Counted from the stretch's first letter, positions 34,840 through 43,041 are shown. The stretch is DNA of 64,000 nucleotides from Geodermatophilus amargosae (GCF_900116515.1 NZ_FPBA01000002.1:1-64000), one strand, 5' to 3'. Notes: generated by a model not told the origin, from the sequence alone. Translations and numbers: made by a program.

Positions 34840-35312
34840 CTGCGTTCGTAGAAGGCCAGCCGCGCCTCGGGCGTGGCCAGGAAGTAGAGCTCGGCGACCG
34901 CCAGGACGATCAGCGGGATGCCCAGCAGCGGCTGGCCGCCGGGGAACGCGGTGCTGTAGCCGAACAGGCCCAGCAGGATCTGCAGGACGATCACCGGCCC
35001 GCGCGCCCACGCCGACACCCGCCGCAGGCCGACGGCCGCCGCGGCCAGGACGGCGCCGAAGATCCCGACGTAGACCACCTCGGCCAGCGCGCGGCCCACG
35101 CTGTCGGGGTCGCTGGTGAGGGTCAGCCACAGGATCACCAGTGCGGCGCCGATCAGCAGCGCCGCCTCGACGGCGGCCACCAGCGCCGCCCGGACGACCG
35201 CGGGCGGCGCGTCGGGCCGCGGGGGCCGGGGCGGGCGGGTGGAGGGCTGCGCAGCACCGCCGAGGAGCCGCTCGGCCCGGCTGGGGTGGAGGCTCCCGTC
35301 CTCGTCCGTCAC
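34836..35312 (-). CDS. Four-helix membrane protein of unknown function
   Basis: 158 residues. The N-terminal ~45 residues are hydrophilic and Pro/Arg-rich. Four hydrophobic segments then follow (AALVAAVEAALLIGAALVIL, VVYVGIFGAVLAAAAVGL, VIVLQILLGLFGYSTAF and LIVLAVAELYFLATPEARLA). The end YFLATPEARLAFYE recalls actinobacterial integral membrane proteins of unassigned role. It is divergent from the lipid-kinase-like gene. No function is inferred. Confidence 0.7.
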   Translation of the reverse strand: MTDEDGSLHPSRAERLLGGAAQPSTRPPRPPRPDAPPAVVRAALVAAVEAALLIGAALVILWLTLTSDPDSVGRALAEVVYVGIFGAVLAAAAVGLRRVSAWARGPVIVLQILLGLFGYSTAFPGGQPLLGIPLIVLAVAELYFLATPEARLAFYERS

Positions 35313-35381
35313 AGCAGCGAGGCTACGCGCCAGCGGTCACGCCAGGACCCGTCCGGGCAGGTCGGGAGCCCGCCGGCTGGA

Positions 35382-35387
35382 TAGCCT
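35382..35387 (+). promoter_or_regulatory. -10 hexamer TAGCCT, leaderless-type spacing
   Basis: Seven bases before the ATG at 35395. Confidence 0.4.
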
Positions 35388-35394
35388 GACGGGC

Positions 35395-36417
35395 ATGCGT
35401 GCGCTCGTGGTGGCCAACCCCGCGGCGACGACGACCACCGGCCGCGTCCGCGACGTGCTGGTAGGGGCACTGGCCAGCGAGCTGAAGGTCGACCTCGCCG
35501 AGACCACCCACCGCGGCCACGCGCGCGAGCTCGGCCGGCAGGCGCTGGCCGACGGGGTCGACGTCGTCGTCGCGCTCGGCGGCGACGGCACCGTCAACGA
35601 GGTCGTCAACGGCCTGCTGACCGACGGCCCCGGCGCGCACGTGCCCACGCTGGCCGTCGTCCCCGGCGGCTCCACCAACGTCTTCTCGCGGGCGCTGGGC
35701 CGCTCGCGCGACCCCGTCGAGGCCACCGGCGAGATCCTGGACTCGCTGCGCTCCGGCCGCACGCACCGGGTCTCGCTCGGCACCGCCAGCGCCACCGGCA
35801 CCAGCACCGCGCCGCTGGGCGGGACGGACCCGGGGACGGCGGCCGCCGTCGCCGAGGCCGACGCCGCCGCCGACGACGGGTGGACCGAGCCGCGCTGGTT
35901 CGTCTTCGCCGCGGGCCTGGGCTTCGACGCCGACGTGATCTCCCGGGTCGAGGCGCAGCGGGCGCGCGGCCGCCGCTCGACCGGCGCGCTCTACGTCCGG
36001 GAGGCCACGCGGGCGTTCGTCCTCGGCCGCGAGCGCCGGCGCCCGGCGATGACGCTGTCGGTCCCGGGCTCCGACGACCTCGACGGGCTGTTCCTCTGCC
36101 TGGTCTCCAACGTCAGCCCGTGGACCTACCTGGGCGCCCGGCCGGTCAACCCCAGTCCCGAGGCCTCCTTCGACGCCGGCCTCGACGTCTTCGCCCTCGG
36201 CCGGATGGGCGTGCTGCGGATGCTGCACCACACCCGCCAGGTGCTGGCCCGCCGTCCCGACGCGCGCGGCCGGGGCGTGCACCGCCTCCACGACCTGGCC
36301 GGACTGGAGCTCCGGGCGTCGCGGCCGCAGGGCTGGCAGCTCGACGGCGACCACCTCGGGACGGCGACCGGGCTGCGCGTCCGGTCGGTGCCCGAGGCGC
36401 TCTGCGTCGTCCCCTGA
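35395..36417 (+). CDS. Diacylglycerol kinase-family lipid kinase
   Basis: 340 residues. DAGK catalytic signatures: MRALVVANPAATTTTG (first strand with Asn), VVALGGDGTVNEVVNGL near residue 60 and VVPGGSTNVFSRALG near 95. The C-terminal beta-sandwich contains GLGFDADV and DGDHLG. An insertion rich in Ala/Gly at about 140-160 is atypical and probably a loop. Substrates in the family include diacylglycerol and related lipids, and mycobacterial members make phosphatidylinositol-mannoside precursors. It is monocistronic and probably leaderless. The gene ends before a long non-coding region ahead of whiB1. Confidence 0.86.
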   Translation: MRALVVANPAATTTTGRVRDVLVGALASELKVDLAETTHRGHARELGRQALADGVDVVVALGGDGTVNEVVNGLLTDGPGAHVPTLAVVPGGSTNVFSRALGRSRDPVEATGEILDSLRSGRTHRVSLGTASATGTSTAPLGGTDPGTAAAVAEADAAADDGWTEPRWFVFAAGLGFDADVISRVEAQRARGRRSTGALYVREATRAFVLGRERRRPAMTLSVPGSDDLDGLFLCLVSNVSPWTYLGARPVNPSPEASFDAGLDVFALGRMGVLRMLHHTRQVLARRPDARGRGVHRLHDLAGLELRASRPQGWQLDGDHLGTATGLRVRSVPEALCVVP

Positions 36418-36492
36418 TCGCCGCCCGGGCACGTCCCGGGGGCTGTGTCAAGGACCACCGCGATGCCGAGTGGCGGCCATAGCATGCCCGTG

Positions 36493-36506
36493 GTGAGCTT
36501 GCTCAC
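36493..36506 (+). promoter_or_regulatory. CRP-like operator upstream of whiB1
   Basis: GTGAGCTTGCTCAC is a perfect palindrome of the cAMP-receptor half-site pattern GTGA-N6-TCAC. It lies about 30 bp upstream of the TTGACA box. CRP control of whiB1 is known in mycobacteria. Confidence 0.55.
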
Positions 36507-36534
36507 GCGGGGTCGACCCAGGACCTCCGCGCGC

Positions 36535-36563
36535 TTGACACGCCGTCCTCAGGTGAAAACATC
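36535..36563 (+). promoter_or_regulatory. Putative whiB1 promoter
   Basis: TTGACA at 36535-36540 is a consensus -35 box. A 17-base spacer leads to AACATC at 36558-36563, a weak -10 within the AT-rich GAAAACATC. Confidence 0.4.
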
Positions 36564-36706
36564 GCGAGAGGAACGCAACCTGCCGGTAACAAGCGGTAGG
36601 CGGTCGCTGGAACGAGGCGCTGGGCAACCGGTGTCGCGCCCGCGCGAGCGGCCCGATGTCAGCGAATTCCGCAAGCAATGTAGTCGACACCGAGGAGTGC
36701 ACCGAC

Positions 36707-36955
36707 ATGGACTGGCGCCACCGCGCGCTCTGCCGGGACGAGGACCCTGAGCTGTTCTTCCCCATCGGGACGACCGGCCCGGCCACCGTACAGATCGAGC
36801 AGGCGAAGGCGGTCTGCCGCCGTTGCTCGGTCGTGGAGTCCTGTCTGGACTGGGCCTTGCGCTCCGGCCAGGACTCCGGCGTCTGGGGCGGGCTCTCCGA
36901 GGACGAGCGGCGCGCTCTCAAGCGCCGTCAGTCCCGCACCCGCGTCCGCGCCTGA
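36707..36955 (+). CDS. whiB1: WhiB-family iron-sulfur transcription factor WhiB1
   Basis: 82 residues. MDWRHRALCRDEDPELFFPI, with CRRCSVVESCLDWAL, supplies the four cysteines (9, 37, 40 and 46) that bind a 4Fe-4S cluster. GVWGG near residue 58 is the family turn, and the basic ERRALKRRQSRTRVRA is the DNA-binding tail. The sequence aligns closely with M. tuberculosis WhiB1 from memory, over the full length. WhiB1 is an essential, NO-sensitive regulator that binds the principal sigma factor. A CRP-like site upstream and a strong hairpin downstream mark a single-gene unit. Confidence 0.95.
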   Translation: MDWRHRALCRDEDPELFFPIGTTGPATVQIEQAKAVCRRCSVVESCLDWALRSGQDSGVWGGLSEDERRALKRRQSRTRVRA

Positions 36956-36994
36956 CGGATCGCCCGCCGGCACCAGCCGGCAGAGCAACGGCGT

Positions 36995-37025
36995 GAGGCC
37001 GGTCCCCCGAGCGGGGACCGGCCTC
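36995..37025. terminator. Bidirectional terminator between whiB1 and pdtaS
   Basis: Perfect 13-bp arms (GAGGCCGGTCCCC and complement) with a five-base loop, between convergent genes. Confidence 0.8.
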
Positions 37026-37033
37026 GCGCCGTT

Positions 37034-38533
37034 CTATCGGCGGGGTCTCGCGGCGCCGGGGATGTCGAGGACGACCTCGGTGCCCGGACGGCCCGGGCCC
37101 GGTGGGTCCTCCGGCGTCCGCATGAGCAGCGACCCGCCCAGCTCACTGGTCACCAGCGTCCGCACGATCTGCAGCCCCAGTCCGTCGCTGCGCGCCGGGT
37201 CGAAGCCGTCGGGCAGCCCCTGGCCGTCGTCGCGGACCCGCACCACCAGGTCGTCACCGTCCCGCTCGGCCACCAGCTCGATCGCCCCTGGCTGGCCGTC
37301 GGCCGGGAAGGCGTGCTCGGCGGCGTTGTGCAGCAGCTCGGTGACCGCCAGCACCAGCGGCGTCGCGGTGGCCGCTGGCAGCTCGCCGAAGCCGCCCACC
37401 CTCCGGGTCCGCGCCGCCGGGCCGATCGAGGTGAGGTCGCCGAGCATCGGCAGCACCTGGTCGAGCACGTCGTCGACGTCGACGACGTCCTCCCGGCTGC
37501 CGGCGAGCGTCTCGTGCACGACGGCGATCGAGGCGACCCGCCGCACCGACTCCTCCAGCGCCGCCCGGGCGGCCGGCTCGGTCATCCGCCGGGCCTGCAG
37601 CCGCAGCAGCGCGGCCACCGTCTGCAGGTTGTTCTTCACGCGGTGGTGGATCTCGCGGATCGTCGCGTCCTTGGTGAGCAGCGCCCGGTCCCGGCTCCGG
37701 ACGTCGGTGACGTCGCGGACCAGCACCAGTGCCCCCTCCTCCGCGCCGGGCGCCTGCAGCGGCAGCGCGCGCACCAGCAGCGTCGCCGACGCGGCCTCGA
37801 CGTCCATCGGGTCGGGGAACCGCCCGGCCACCGCCGCGGCGATGCCGGCGGCCACCGCCTCCCCCGCCACCCCGTCGACGGCGGCGCCGCGCGTCACCCG
37901 GGCCAGGTCGGCCCCGACCAGGTCGCCGTCGACGCCGAGCCGCCGGTAGGCCGACAGGGCGTTGGGACTTGCGTAGACGGCGCGGCCGGCGGCGTCCAGG
38001 CGCACCAGCCCGTCGCCGACCCGCGGGCTCATCTCGGCGTCGAGCAGCTTCTCCGGCGGGAAGGTGCCGGCCGAGACCATGAGGCAGAGGTCCGCGGCGA
38101 TGTCGAGGTAGGTCAGCTCCAGCGTCGACGGCGACCGGGTCACCGCGAGGTTGGTGTCCTTGGCCAGCACCGCGACGACGACGCCGTCGTGGCGGACCGG
38201 GATGATCTCCCGCCGTCGCGGGCTGGGGCCCGACCGGTCCGGCTCGCCCTCGGTGACCGGCCGGCCCTCGCGGTGCGCCTGGCGGAACGGGTCGGCGTCC
38301 GGGCCGTCGACCTCGCTGCCGACCAGGTCCTCGGGCTGGCTGGTCGGCGCGGTCAGCGGGCGCACCTGCGCGACGCACCACCACGCGCCGGTGCGCAGCG
38401 GCACCCACAGGGTCAGGTCGGCGAATGCCAGGTCGGCCAGCAGCTGCCAGTCGGCCACGAGCCGGCGGGCGTGGTCGACCTGGGAGGGGGCGGTCGCCGC
38501 ACCGCGGTGCAGACGCTCGGAGAGGGTGCTCAT
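37034..38533 (-). CDS. pdtaS: Sensor histidine kinase PdtaS
   Basis: 499 residues from the ATG at 38533, the same length class as mycobacterial PdtaS. An N-terminal GAF domain (WQLLADLAFADLTLWVPLRT onward) is followed by a PAS domain (GLVRLDAAGRAVYASPNALS). HisKA_2/HWE-type dimerisation follows in IREIHHRVKNNLQTVAALLR, with the phospho-His near residue 303. The C-terminal HATPase has AVTELLHNAAEHAF and DDGQGLPDGFD. There are no membrane segments, so it is cytosolic. Its partner in mycobacteria is the RNA-binding antiterminator PdtaR, which is not in this window. Family knowledge links it to c-di-GMP and metal responses. Confidence 0.93.
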   Translation of the reverse strand: MSTLSERLHRGAATAPSQVDHARRLVADWQLLADLAFADLTLWVPLRTGAWWCVAQVRPLTAPTSQPEDLVGSEVDGPDADPFRQAHREGRPVTEGEPDRSGPSPRRREIIPVRHDGVVVAVLAKDTNLAVTRSPSTLELTYLDIAADLCLMVSAGTFPPEKLLDAEMSPRVGDGLVRLDAAGRAVYASPNALSAYRRLGVDGDLVGADLARVTRGAAVDGVAGEAVAAGIAAAVAGRFPDPMDVEAASATLLVRALPLQAPGAEEGALVLVRDVTDVRSRDRALLTKDATIREIHHRVKNNLQTVAALLRLQARRMTEPAARAALEESVRRVASIAVVHETLAGSREDVVDVDDVLDQVLPMLGDLTSIGPAARTRRVGGFGELPAATATPLVLAVTELLHNAAEHAFPADGQPGAIELVAERDGDDLVVRVRDDGQGLPDGFDPARSDGLGLQIVRTLVTSELGGSLLMRTPEDPPGPGRPGTEVVLDIPGAARPRR

Positions 38534-38562
38534 CGCCCCCGAGCGTATGGCGGCCGCCGACC

Positions 38563-38568
38563 TAGGCT
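38563..38568 (+). promoter_or_regulatory. -10 hexamer TAGGCT, leaderless-type spacing
   Basis: Eight bases before the GTG at 38577. Confidence 0.4.
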
Positions 38569-38576
38569 GGTCCCCC

Positions 38577-39083
38577 GTGGCTGCCCCGTCCCCCGCTCCC
38601 CTGCCCGTGACCGTCGACGACGCCGTCCCCGCCGACTTCCCGGCCATCGCGGACCTGACCGTCGGCGTCTACCGCGACGAGGAGCTGGCCTCCGACGCCT
38701 ACCTGCCGCAGCTGGCCGACGTCGAGGGGCGGGCGGGCCGCTCCCGGCTGTTCGTGGCCCGGGAGGGGAGCCGGGTGGTGGGCGCCGTGGCGCTGGTGCT
38801 CGACGGCGACTTCGGCGAGATCACCGAGTCCGCGGACGAGGCCGCGTTCCGCATGCTCGTCGTCGACCCGGCGGTGCGCGGGCGCGGCATCGGTGAGGTC
38901 CTGGTGACCGAGTGCCTGGACCGGGCCCGCGCGGCCGGCAAGCGCCGGATGGTGCTCTCCACCGACCCGGTCATGACCGCCGCGCACCGGCTGTACGGCC
39001 GGCTCGGCTTCACCCGGCTGCCCGAGCGCGACTGGGCCCCGCGGCCCGGCATCGACCTGCTGGTCTACGCCCTGGACCTCTGA
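38577..39083 (+). CDS. GNAT-family N-acetyltransferase
   Basis: 168 residues. VTVDDAVPADFPAIADLTVG opens the fold, and FRMLVVDPAVRGRGIGEVLV is the acetyl-CoA loop (R-G-R-G-I-G). MVLSTDPVMTAAHRLYGRLG followed by FTRLPERDW closes it. The M-V-L-S-T motif and a buried LYxRLGF resemble small-substrate acetyltransferases. The start at the GTG 38577 is supported by a TAGGCT hexamer. The acceptor is unknown. The stop codon sits inside a four-copy 15-bp tandem repeat in which every copy ends with an in-frame TGA. Confidence 0.86.
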   Translation: MAAPSPAPLPVTVDDAVPADFPAIADLTVGVYRDEELASDAYLPQLADVEGRAGRSRLFVAREGSRVVGAVALVLDGDFGEITESADEAAFRMLVVDPAVRGRGIGEVLVTECLDRARAAGKRRMVLSTDPVMTAAHRLYGRLGFTRLPERDWAPRPGIDLLVYALDL

Positions 39084-39128
39084 GCCCTGGACCCCTGAGC
39101 CCTGGACCTCTGAGCCCTGGACCTCTGA
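39069..39128. repeat. 15-bp tandem repeat (four copies) spanning a stop codon
   Basis: GCCCTGGACCTCTGA occurs four times in a row (second copy has one change). Each copy encodes Ala-Leu-Asp-Leu/Pro then TGA, in frame with the acetyltransferase. The first copy holds the real stop. Confidence 0.93.
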
Positions 39129-39138
39129 GCCGGGAGGG

Positions 39139-40701
39139 TCAGCCCCGGGTGCGCGCCCGGCCGCCGGCCGACCTCGCCTGACGGGGCTTCGCTGGCGCGG
39201 CCGGCTCCGATCCCGGCACCGCGACGCCCGCCGCGGCGGCGAGCGCGTCCATCTCGTCGAGGATGTCGGCGAGCAGCACGTCGACGTCGGGCAGCAGCTC
39301 GGCGCAGGAGACCAGCCCCCAGTCCAGGCGGTCGAGGTAGCTCTGCACCGTGATGTTGAGGCCCTGCCCCTCCACGATCGTCGAGACCGGGAAGTAGTGC
39401 TCGAGCCGCGCCCCAGCGGCGTACAGCGGCGCGCGCGGGCCTGGCACGTTGGAGATCACGAGGTTGCCCGGCGACAGTCGGGAGCCCAGCCGCAGGCGGG
39501 CGCTCAGGCGCATCGCCCGCGCGAAGACCGCCGGCGGCGGGAACTCGGCGAAGTCGGTCAGCCGGTCGGCGGGCAGCGCCGAGAAGAGCTCCTTGCTGCT
39601 GGCCATCGACTCGTGGACGCGCCGCAGGCGGCGGACGGGATCGGGCTCGTCGGTGGGCAGGACGGCCGACAGCATCGACACCCGGTTGGTCCAGCGGTCG
39701 GTCTCCTCCCCGGTCCGCACCGAGACGGGCACCAGCGCCACCAGCGGGTCCGTGGGCAGCGCGCCGCGGCGGTCGAGCCAGGTGCGCAGGCCACCGGCGC
39801 ACGCGGCCATGACGACGTCGTTGACGGTGACGCCGAGCGCCGACTTCACCTGCTTGACCACGTCCAGCGACGTGGACCGGATGGCCAGCTTGCGGTGCGG
39901 CGTGATCGGCCCGTTGAACGGGGTCCGCGGCGGCCGGACGCTGGGCATCGCGGACGGCTGGTCGGGCTCCTCGGGCCGCTGCCGGCCGAGGTTGAGCACG
40001 GTACCGAGCGGCCCGCGCAGGCTCCGGCGGACGTCGTTCGCGGCCCGGACGAGCACGGGGTTGCGCGTCGCCCGGCCGACCTCGCGGGCCGACCAGGCGG
40101 CGAGCAGCAGCCCGCGCGCGGGCTTGCGGGCCAGGCCGAGCGCGCCCCGGGCGAGCATCTCCAGGTCACCGGGAGGCCGTTCGGGCGTCCACCCGTCGGT
40201 CTCGGGCGGCACGGGAGCCCCCTCGGGACGGTCGTCGAGCATCAGCGTCATCAGCTCGACGCCGGAGGCGCCGTCGATCGTGGCGTGGTGGACGATCGTC
40301 AGGACGGCGAAGCGGCGGTCGGCCAGGCCCTCGATGACGTAGGAGAGCCACAGCGGCCTGCGGCGGTCCAGGGGCCGGGAGACCAGCCGCCCGGCCAGCA
40401 CCGCGAGCTGGTCGTCGGTGCCGGGCGGCGGGACGGCCGTGTGGCGGACGTGGAAGTCGAGGTCGAAGTCGGGGTCGGCGATCCAGTACGGGTGGTCGAG
40501 GCCCAGGGGCACCTCGGCGAGGCGGCGGCGCAGCGGCTCGAGCAGGTGCAGCCGCCGCTGCAGCTGCCCCTTCCAGGCGTCGTAGGGGCGGTAGTCGGGC
40601 GAGTCCGGGCGGGTGTAGATCGACAGGCTCGAGACGTGGCCGAACTGCGCGGAGGTCTCGAGGTGGAGGAACGTCGCGTCCAGTCCTGACAACTGCTTCA
40701 T
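39139..40701 (-). CDS. Wax ester synthase/diacylglycerol acyltransferase (WS/DGAT)
   Basis: 520 residues from the ATG at 40701, with an AGGAGGGCAGG ribosome site. MKQLSGLDATFLHLETSAQF is the canonical start. The catalytic motif HHATIDG sits near residue 137, PRTPFNGPI near 270 and NLVISNVPGPR near 410 (ND-x-V-L-A/NVPGP motif). The enzyme esterifies acyl-CoA to diacylglycerol or fatty alcohols, making storage triacylglycerol or wax esters at the membrane. The C-terminus is Pro/Arg-rich. The divergent gene encodes a lipase, so synthesis and turnover of neutral lipid may be linked here. Confidence 0.93.
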   Translation of the reverse strand: MKQLSGLDATFLHLETSAQFGHVSSLSIYTRPDSPDYRPYDAWKGQLQRRLHLLEPLRRRLAEVPLGLDHPYWIADPDFDLDFHVRHTAVPPPGTDDQLAVLAGRLVSRPLDRRRPLWLSYVIEGLADRRFAVLTIVHHATIDGASGVELMTLMLDDRPEGAPVPPETDGWTPERPPGDLEMLARGALGLARKPARGLLLAAWSAREVGRATRNPVLVRAANDVRRSLRGPLGTVLNLGRQRPEEPDQPSAMPSVRPPRTPFNGPITPHRKLAIRSTSLDVVKQVKSALGVTVNDVVMAACAGGLRTWLDRRGALPTDPLVALVPVSVRTGEETDRWTNRVSMLSAVLPTDEPDPVRRLRRVHESMASSKELFSALPADRLTDFAEFPPPAVFARAMRLSARLRLGSRLSPGNLVISNVPGPRAPLYAAGARLEHYFPVSTIVEGQGLNITVQSYLDRLDWGLVSCAELLPDVDVLLADILDEMDALAAAAGVAVPGSEPAAPAKPRQARSAGGRARTRG

Positions 40702-40857
40702 CGCCCTGCCCTCCTGAGCCGGCACGCGGGTCGCCGTGCGCTCCCGTGGTGTGAGGCAGTGTGTCAGGGGCCACACTGCTCCGCAGGGCCCGGTGCCCGG
40801 GCATCCCCGGCGGGTGCTTGACCGGCCCGGAGGACGGACGCAGAAGAGGACGGGGAC

Positions 40858-41649
40858 ATGACCAGCACGACGTCGGCACACCGGGCACGGGACGAGGGAG
40901 ACCCGCCGTGGGTCGGCGCGTCCCCGGTCGCCGCGGCGCTGGCCGCGCAGCGGCCGTGGCGCGAGGCGGCCGCCCTGCTCCGCTCCCCCGTGTGGCGCGG
41001 GCGGGGCGTGCCGGACGGCGGCGGCCTGCCGGTCCTGCTCGTGCCCGGCTTCCTGGCCGGTGACCCGTCGCTGGCGGTGATGGAGCGCTGGCTGCGCGCC
41101 CGGGGCTACCGGACCTGCACGTCGCAGATCCGCGTCAACGTCGACTGCACCCGCAAGGCGGTCGAGCGCCTCGAGCGCCGCCTGGTCGAGTTCACCGACC
41201 GGACGGGACGGCCCGCGGCTGTCGTCGGGCAGAGCCGCGGCGGGCTGTTCGCCAAGATCGTGGCCATGCGCCGGCCCGACCGGGTCAGCGGCATCGTCAC
41301 GCTGGGCAGTCCCAACGTCGACCACATGGCCATCAACCCGCTCGTCGCCGCGCAGGTGCGGCTGGTCGCCGCGCTGGGGAGCGTCGGCGTCCCCGGCGTG
41401 TTCGTCGACGACTGCCTGCAGGGACGCTGCGCCGGGGAGCTGGCCGCGGAGCTGGACCGGCCGTTCCCCGCCCACGTCCCGTACGTCTCGGTGCACTCGC
41501 GCAGCGACTGGGTGGTCGACTGGCGTGCCTGCCTCGACCCGGCCGCCGACAACGTGGAGATCGACTCCAGCCACGTCGGCATGAGCGTCCACCCGGAGGT
41601 CTACCGGCTGCTGGGCAAACGGCTGCCCGCCCTGGCGGGGGTCCGCTGA
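40858..41649 (+). CDS. Lipase/esterase-like alpha/beta hydrolase
   Basis: 263 residues. LPVLLVPGFLAGDPSLAVME is the oxyanion strand, the nucleophile elbow is VVGQSRGGLFAKI near residue 124, an acid probably lies in VHSRSDWVVDW and the catalytic His in SSHVGMSVHPEVY. The GFL-AGD start and SSHVGM end match the cutinase/PGAP1-like esterase group of actinobacteria. No signal peptide, so it is cytoplasmic. It is transcribed away from the WS/DGAT gene across a 156-bp shared region, which suggests common regulation. Confidence 0.82.
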   Translation: MTSTTSAHRARDEGDPPWVGASPVAAALAAQRPWREAAALLRSPVWRGRGVPDGGGLPVLLVPGFLAGDPSLAVMERWLRARGYRTCTSQIRVNVDCTRKAVERLERRLVEFTDRTGRPAAVVGQSRGGLFAKIVAMRRPDRVSGIVTLGSPNVDHMAINPLVAAQVRLVAALGSVGVPGVFVDDCLQGRCAGELAAELDRPFPAHVPYVSVHSRSDWVVDWRACLDPAADNVEIDSSHVGMSVHPEVYRLLGKRLPALAGVR

Positions 41650-41652
41650 GGA

Positions 41653-41877
41653 TCAGCCGCCGACGACGGTGGCGATCAGGTCGCCCTCCTGCAGCACCTC
41701 GCCCTCGACGACGTGCAGCTCCTGCACGACGCCGGCGCGCTCGGTGAGGACGGGGATCTCCATCTTCATCGACTCGAGGATCACCAGGGTGTCCCCGGCG
41801 GTGACCTCGCTGCCCGGGGCGACCAGCACCTTCCAGACGCTGGAGACCATCTCGGCGTGGATCTCCTCGACCGCCAC
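41653..41877 (-). CDS. Biotinyl/lipoyl-attachment domain carrier protein
   Basis: 74 residues from the GTG at 41877, with a GAGGAGGTG ribosome site. It is a stand-alone biotinyl domain: VEEIHAEMVSSVWKVLVAPG, then the attachment loop LVILESMKMEIPVLTERAG with Lys in ESMKM near residue 36, and ending in GDLIATVVGG. Such domains carry biotin in acyl-CoA carboxylases. It lies next to, and in the same orientation as, a carboxylase-like gene (61 bp between them). No carboxyltransferase gene is nearby. Confidence 0.9.
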   Translation of the reverse strand: MAVEEIHAEMVSSVWKVLVAPGSEVTAGDTLVILESMKMEIPVLTERAGVVQELHVVEGEVLQEGDLIATVVGG

Positions 41878-41937
41878 GCGGCACCTCCTCGCTGACCAGG
41901 ACCCATCCAAGCACGCGGCGCGGTCGCCGGGCCGCGG

Positions 41938-43041
41938 CTAGCTGCCCGGTGCCGGATCTCCCTCGGCCAGCTGCTGCAGGACCGCGCAGACCTCGTCGCC
42001 GTCGTGCGGCACTCCGGTGTCGGGGAGCCCGGCGAGTGCCGAGGCGGCCGCCCGGGCCGCGGTGGCCGTGTCGGCCGCACCGGCGCTGACGGTGGCCAGC
42101 AGGGCGTCGTACCAGCCGTCGAGCCGGTCACCGGGGTCGTAGCCGCTGACCGCGACCACCTCGGTCTGCCCGGTCGCGCCGCGCAGCAGGCCGGCGGACG
42201 GCAGGGCACCGGTCACCCGGCCGGCCCTCCCGGGAGGCAGCGTCGCGCGCAACTGCACGGCGACGGCGGCCCGCGGCGGGTGCTCGTCGACGGTGCGGCG
42301 GCGCGCGGCCCGCCGGCCGGCCGCCGCGGCCAGCGCGACGTCCACCGCGTCCACCCGGTGCGCCCGCTCGAGCACGGCCATGTCGAGGGAGAAGCCGGCC
42401 GCGACCTCCCCCAGCTCGCCGTCCTCCGAGACCCCGACGGTGACCAGCCCACGCCAGCCGACCTCGGCCAGTCGCTTGGCGCCCGGCGGCACGTCGCCGA
42501 CCGGGTCGGGCGTCCAGGACACCCGGGCGATGCCGGCCGCACGGTCGCGGGCGACCGCCGTCGGGAAGAGCAGGCCGTCCTCGGTGACGACGGCGAGCAG
42601 CCCGTGTTCGCTGGCCGGCTCCACGCCGTCGCCGCCGAGCCGCTCGAGCACCTCGGCCGGCGGGCCGACCCAGGTCAGCCCCGCGGCGGCCACCTCGCCG
42701 GCCAGCGCGGCGTTGCCGGCCAGCGCCGGCGGTACCGGCAGGACGGCGCGCGCACCGCTGCGGCGCGCGGCCTCCACGATCCGGTCGACGGCGAGGTAGG
42801 ACTCGGCGGCCGACGCCGGCCCGAGCAGCACGGCGTCGTCGGCGAGCCGCACGTGCCGCGCCGAGCGCTCGGCCTCGGAGTATACGGCCACCGATTTCAC
42901 GTCGAGGCGGGAGCAGGCCGCGATCACCGCGCACGCCGCGGGCCCCCGCCCCGCCACGAGCACGCTCTCGATCCCGTGCTGGGCCACGCTCCCCGGCCTC
43001 CCGTCCCCGTGCCGGACCCCGCGGGCCCGGTCTCCCTGCAT
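41938..43041 (-). CDS. Degenerate biotin-carboxylase-like protein
   Basis: About 367 residues from the ATG at 43041; a start at 42987 is also possible. The N-terminal Rossmann domain (IESVLVAGRGPAACAVIAAC, HVRLADDAVLLGPASAAESY, LTWVGPPAEVLERLG) is clearly that of a biotin carboxylase. The ATP-grasp core is not recognisable: the glycine-rich KA-x-x-GGGGRGM loop and the RxQVEH motif are missing. The end retains a weak carboxylase-C pattern (RAAVAVQLRA, DGWYDALLATVSAG). Normal AccC is about 450 residues. ATP-dependent carboxylation therefore seems unlikely, and a regulatory or scaffolding role with the adjacent biotinyl protein is possible (inference). Confidence 0.75.
   Translation of the reverse strand: MQGDRARGVRHGDGRPGSVAQHGIESVLVAGRGPAACAVIAACSRLDVKSVAVYSEAERSARHVRLADDAVLLGPASAAESYLAVDRIVEAARRSGARAVLPVPPALAGNAALAGEVAAAGLTWVGPPAEVLERLGGDGVEPASEHGLLAVVTEDGLLFPTAVARDRAAGIARVSWTPDPVGDVPPGAKRLAEVGWRGLVTVGVSEDGELGEVAAGFSLDMAVLERAHRVDAVDVALAAAAGRRAARRRTVDEHPPRAAVAVQLRATLPPGRAGRVTGALPSAGLLRGATGQTEVVAVSGYDPGDRLDGWYDALLATVSAGAADTATAARAAASALAGLPDTGVPHDGDEVCAVLQQLAEGDPAPGS

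Larger units (their letters stand above)
36418..36706. other. Long intergenic promoter region before whiB1
   Basis: About 290 bases without a gene. It contains a CRP-like palindrome at 36493-36506 and a TTGACA -35 box at 36535-36540, with an AT-richer patch just downstream. A long untranslated leader of over 100 bases is implied. Confidence 0.6.

Noticed and set aside
39069-39128. CRISPR array or direct-repeat satellite
   Set aside because: The units are contiguous with no spacers and only 15 bp long, so this is a short tandem duplication.
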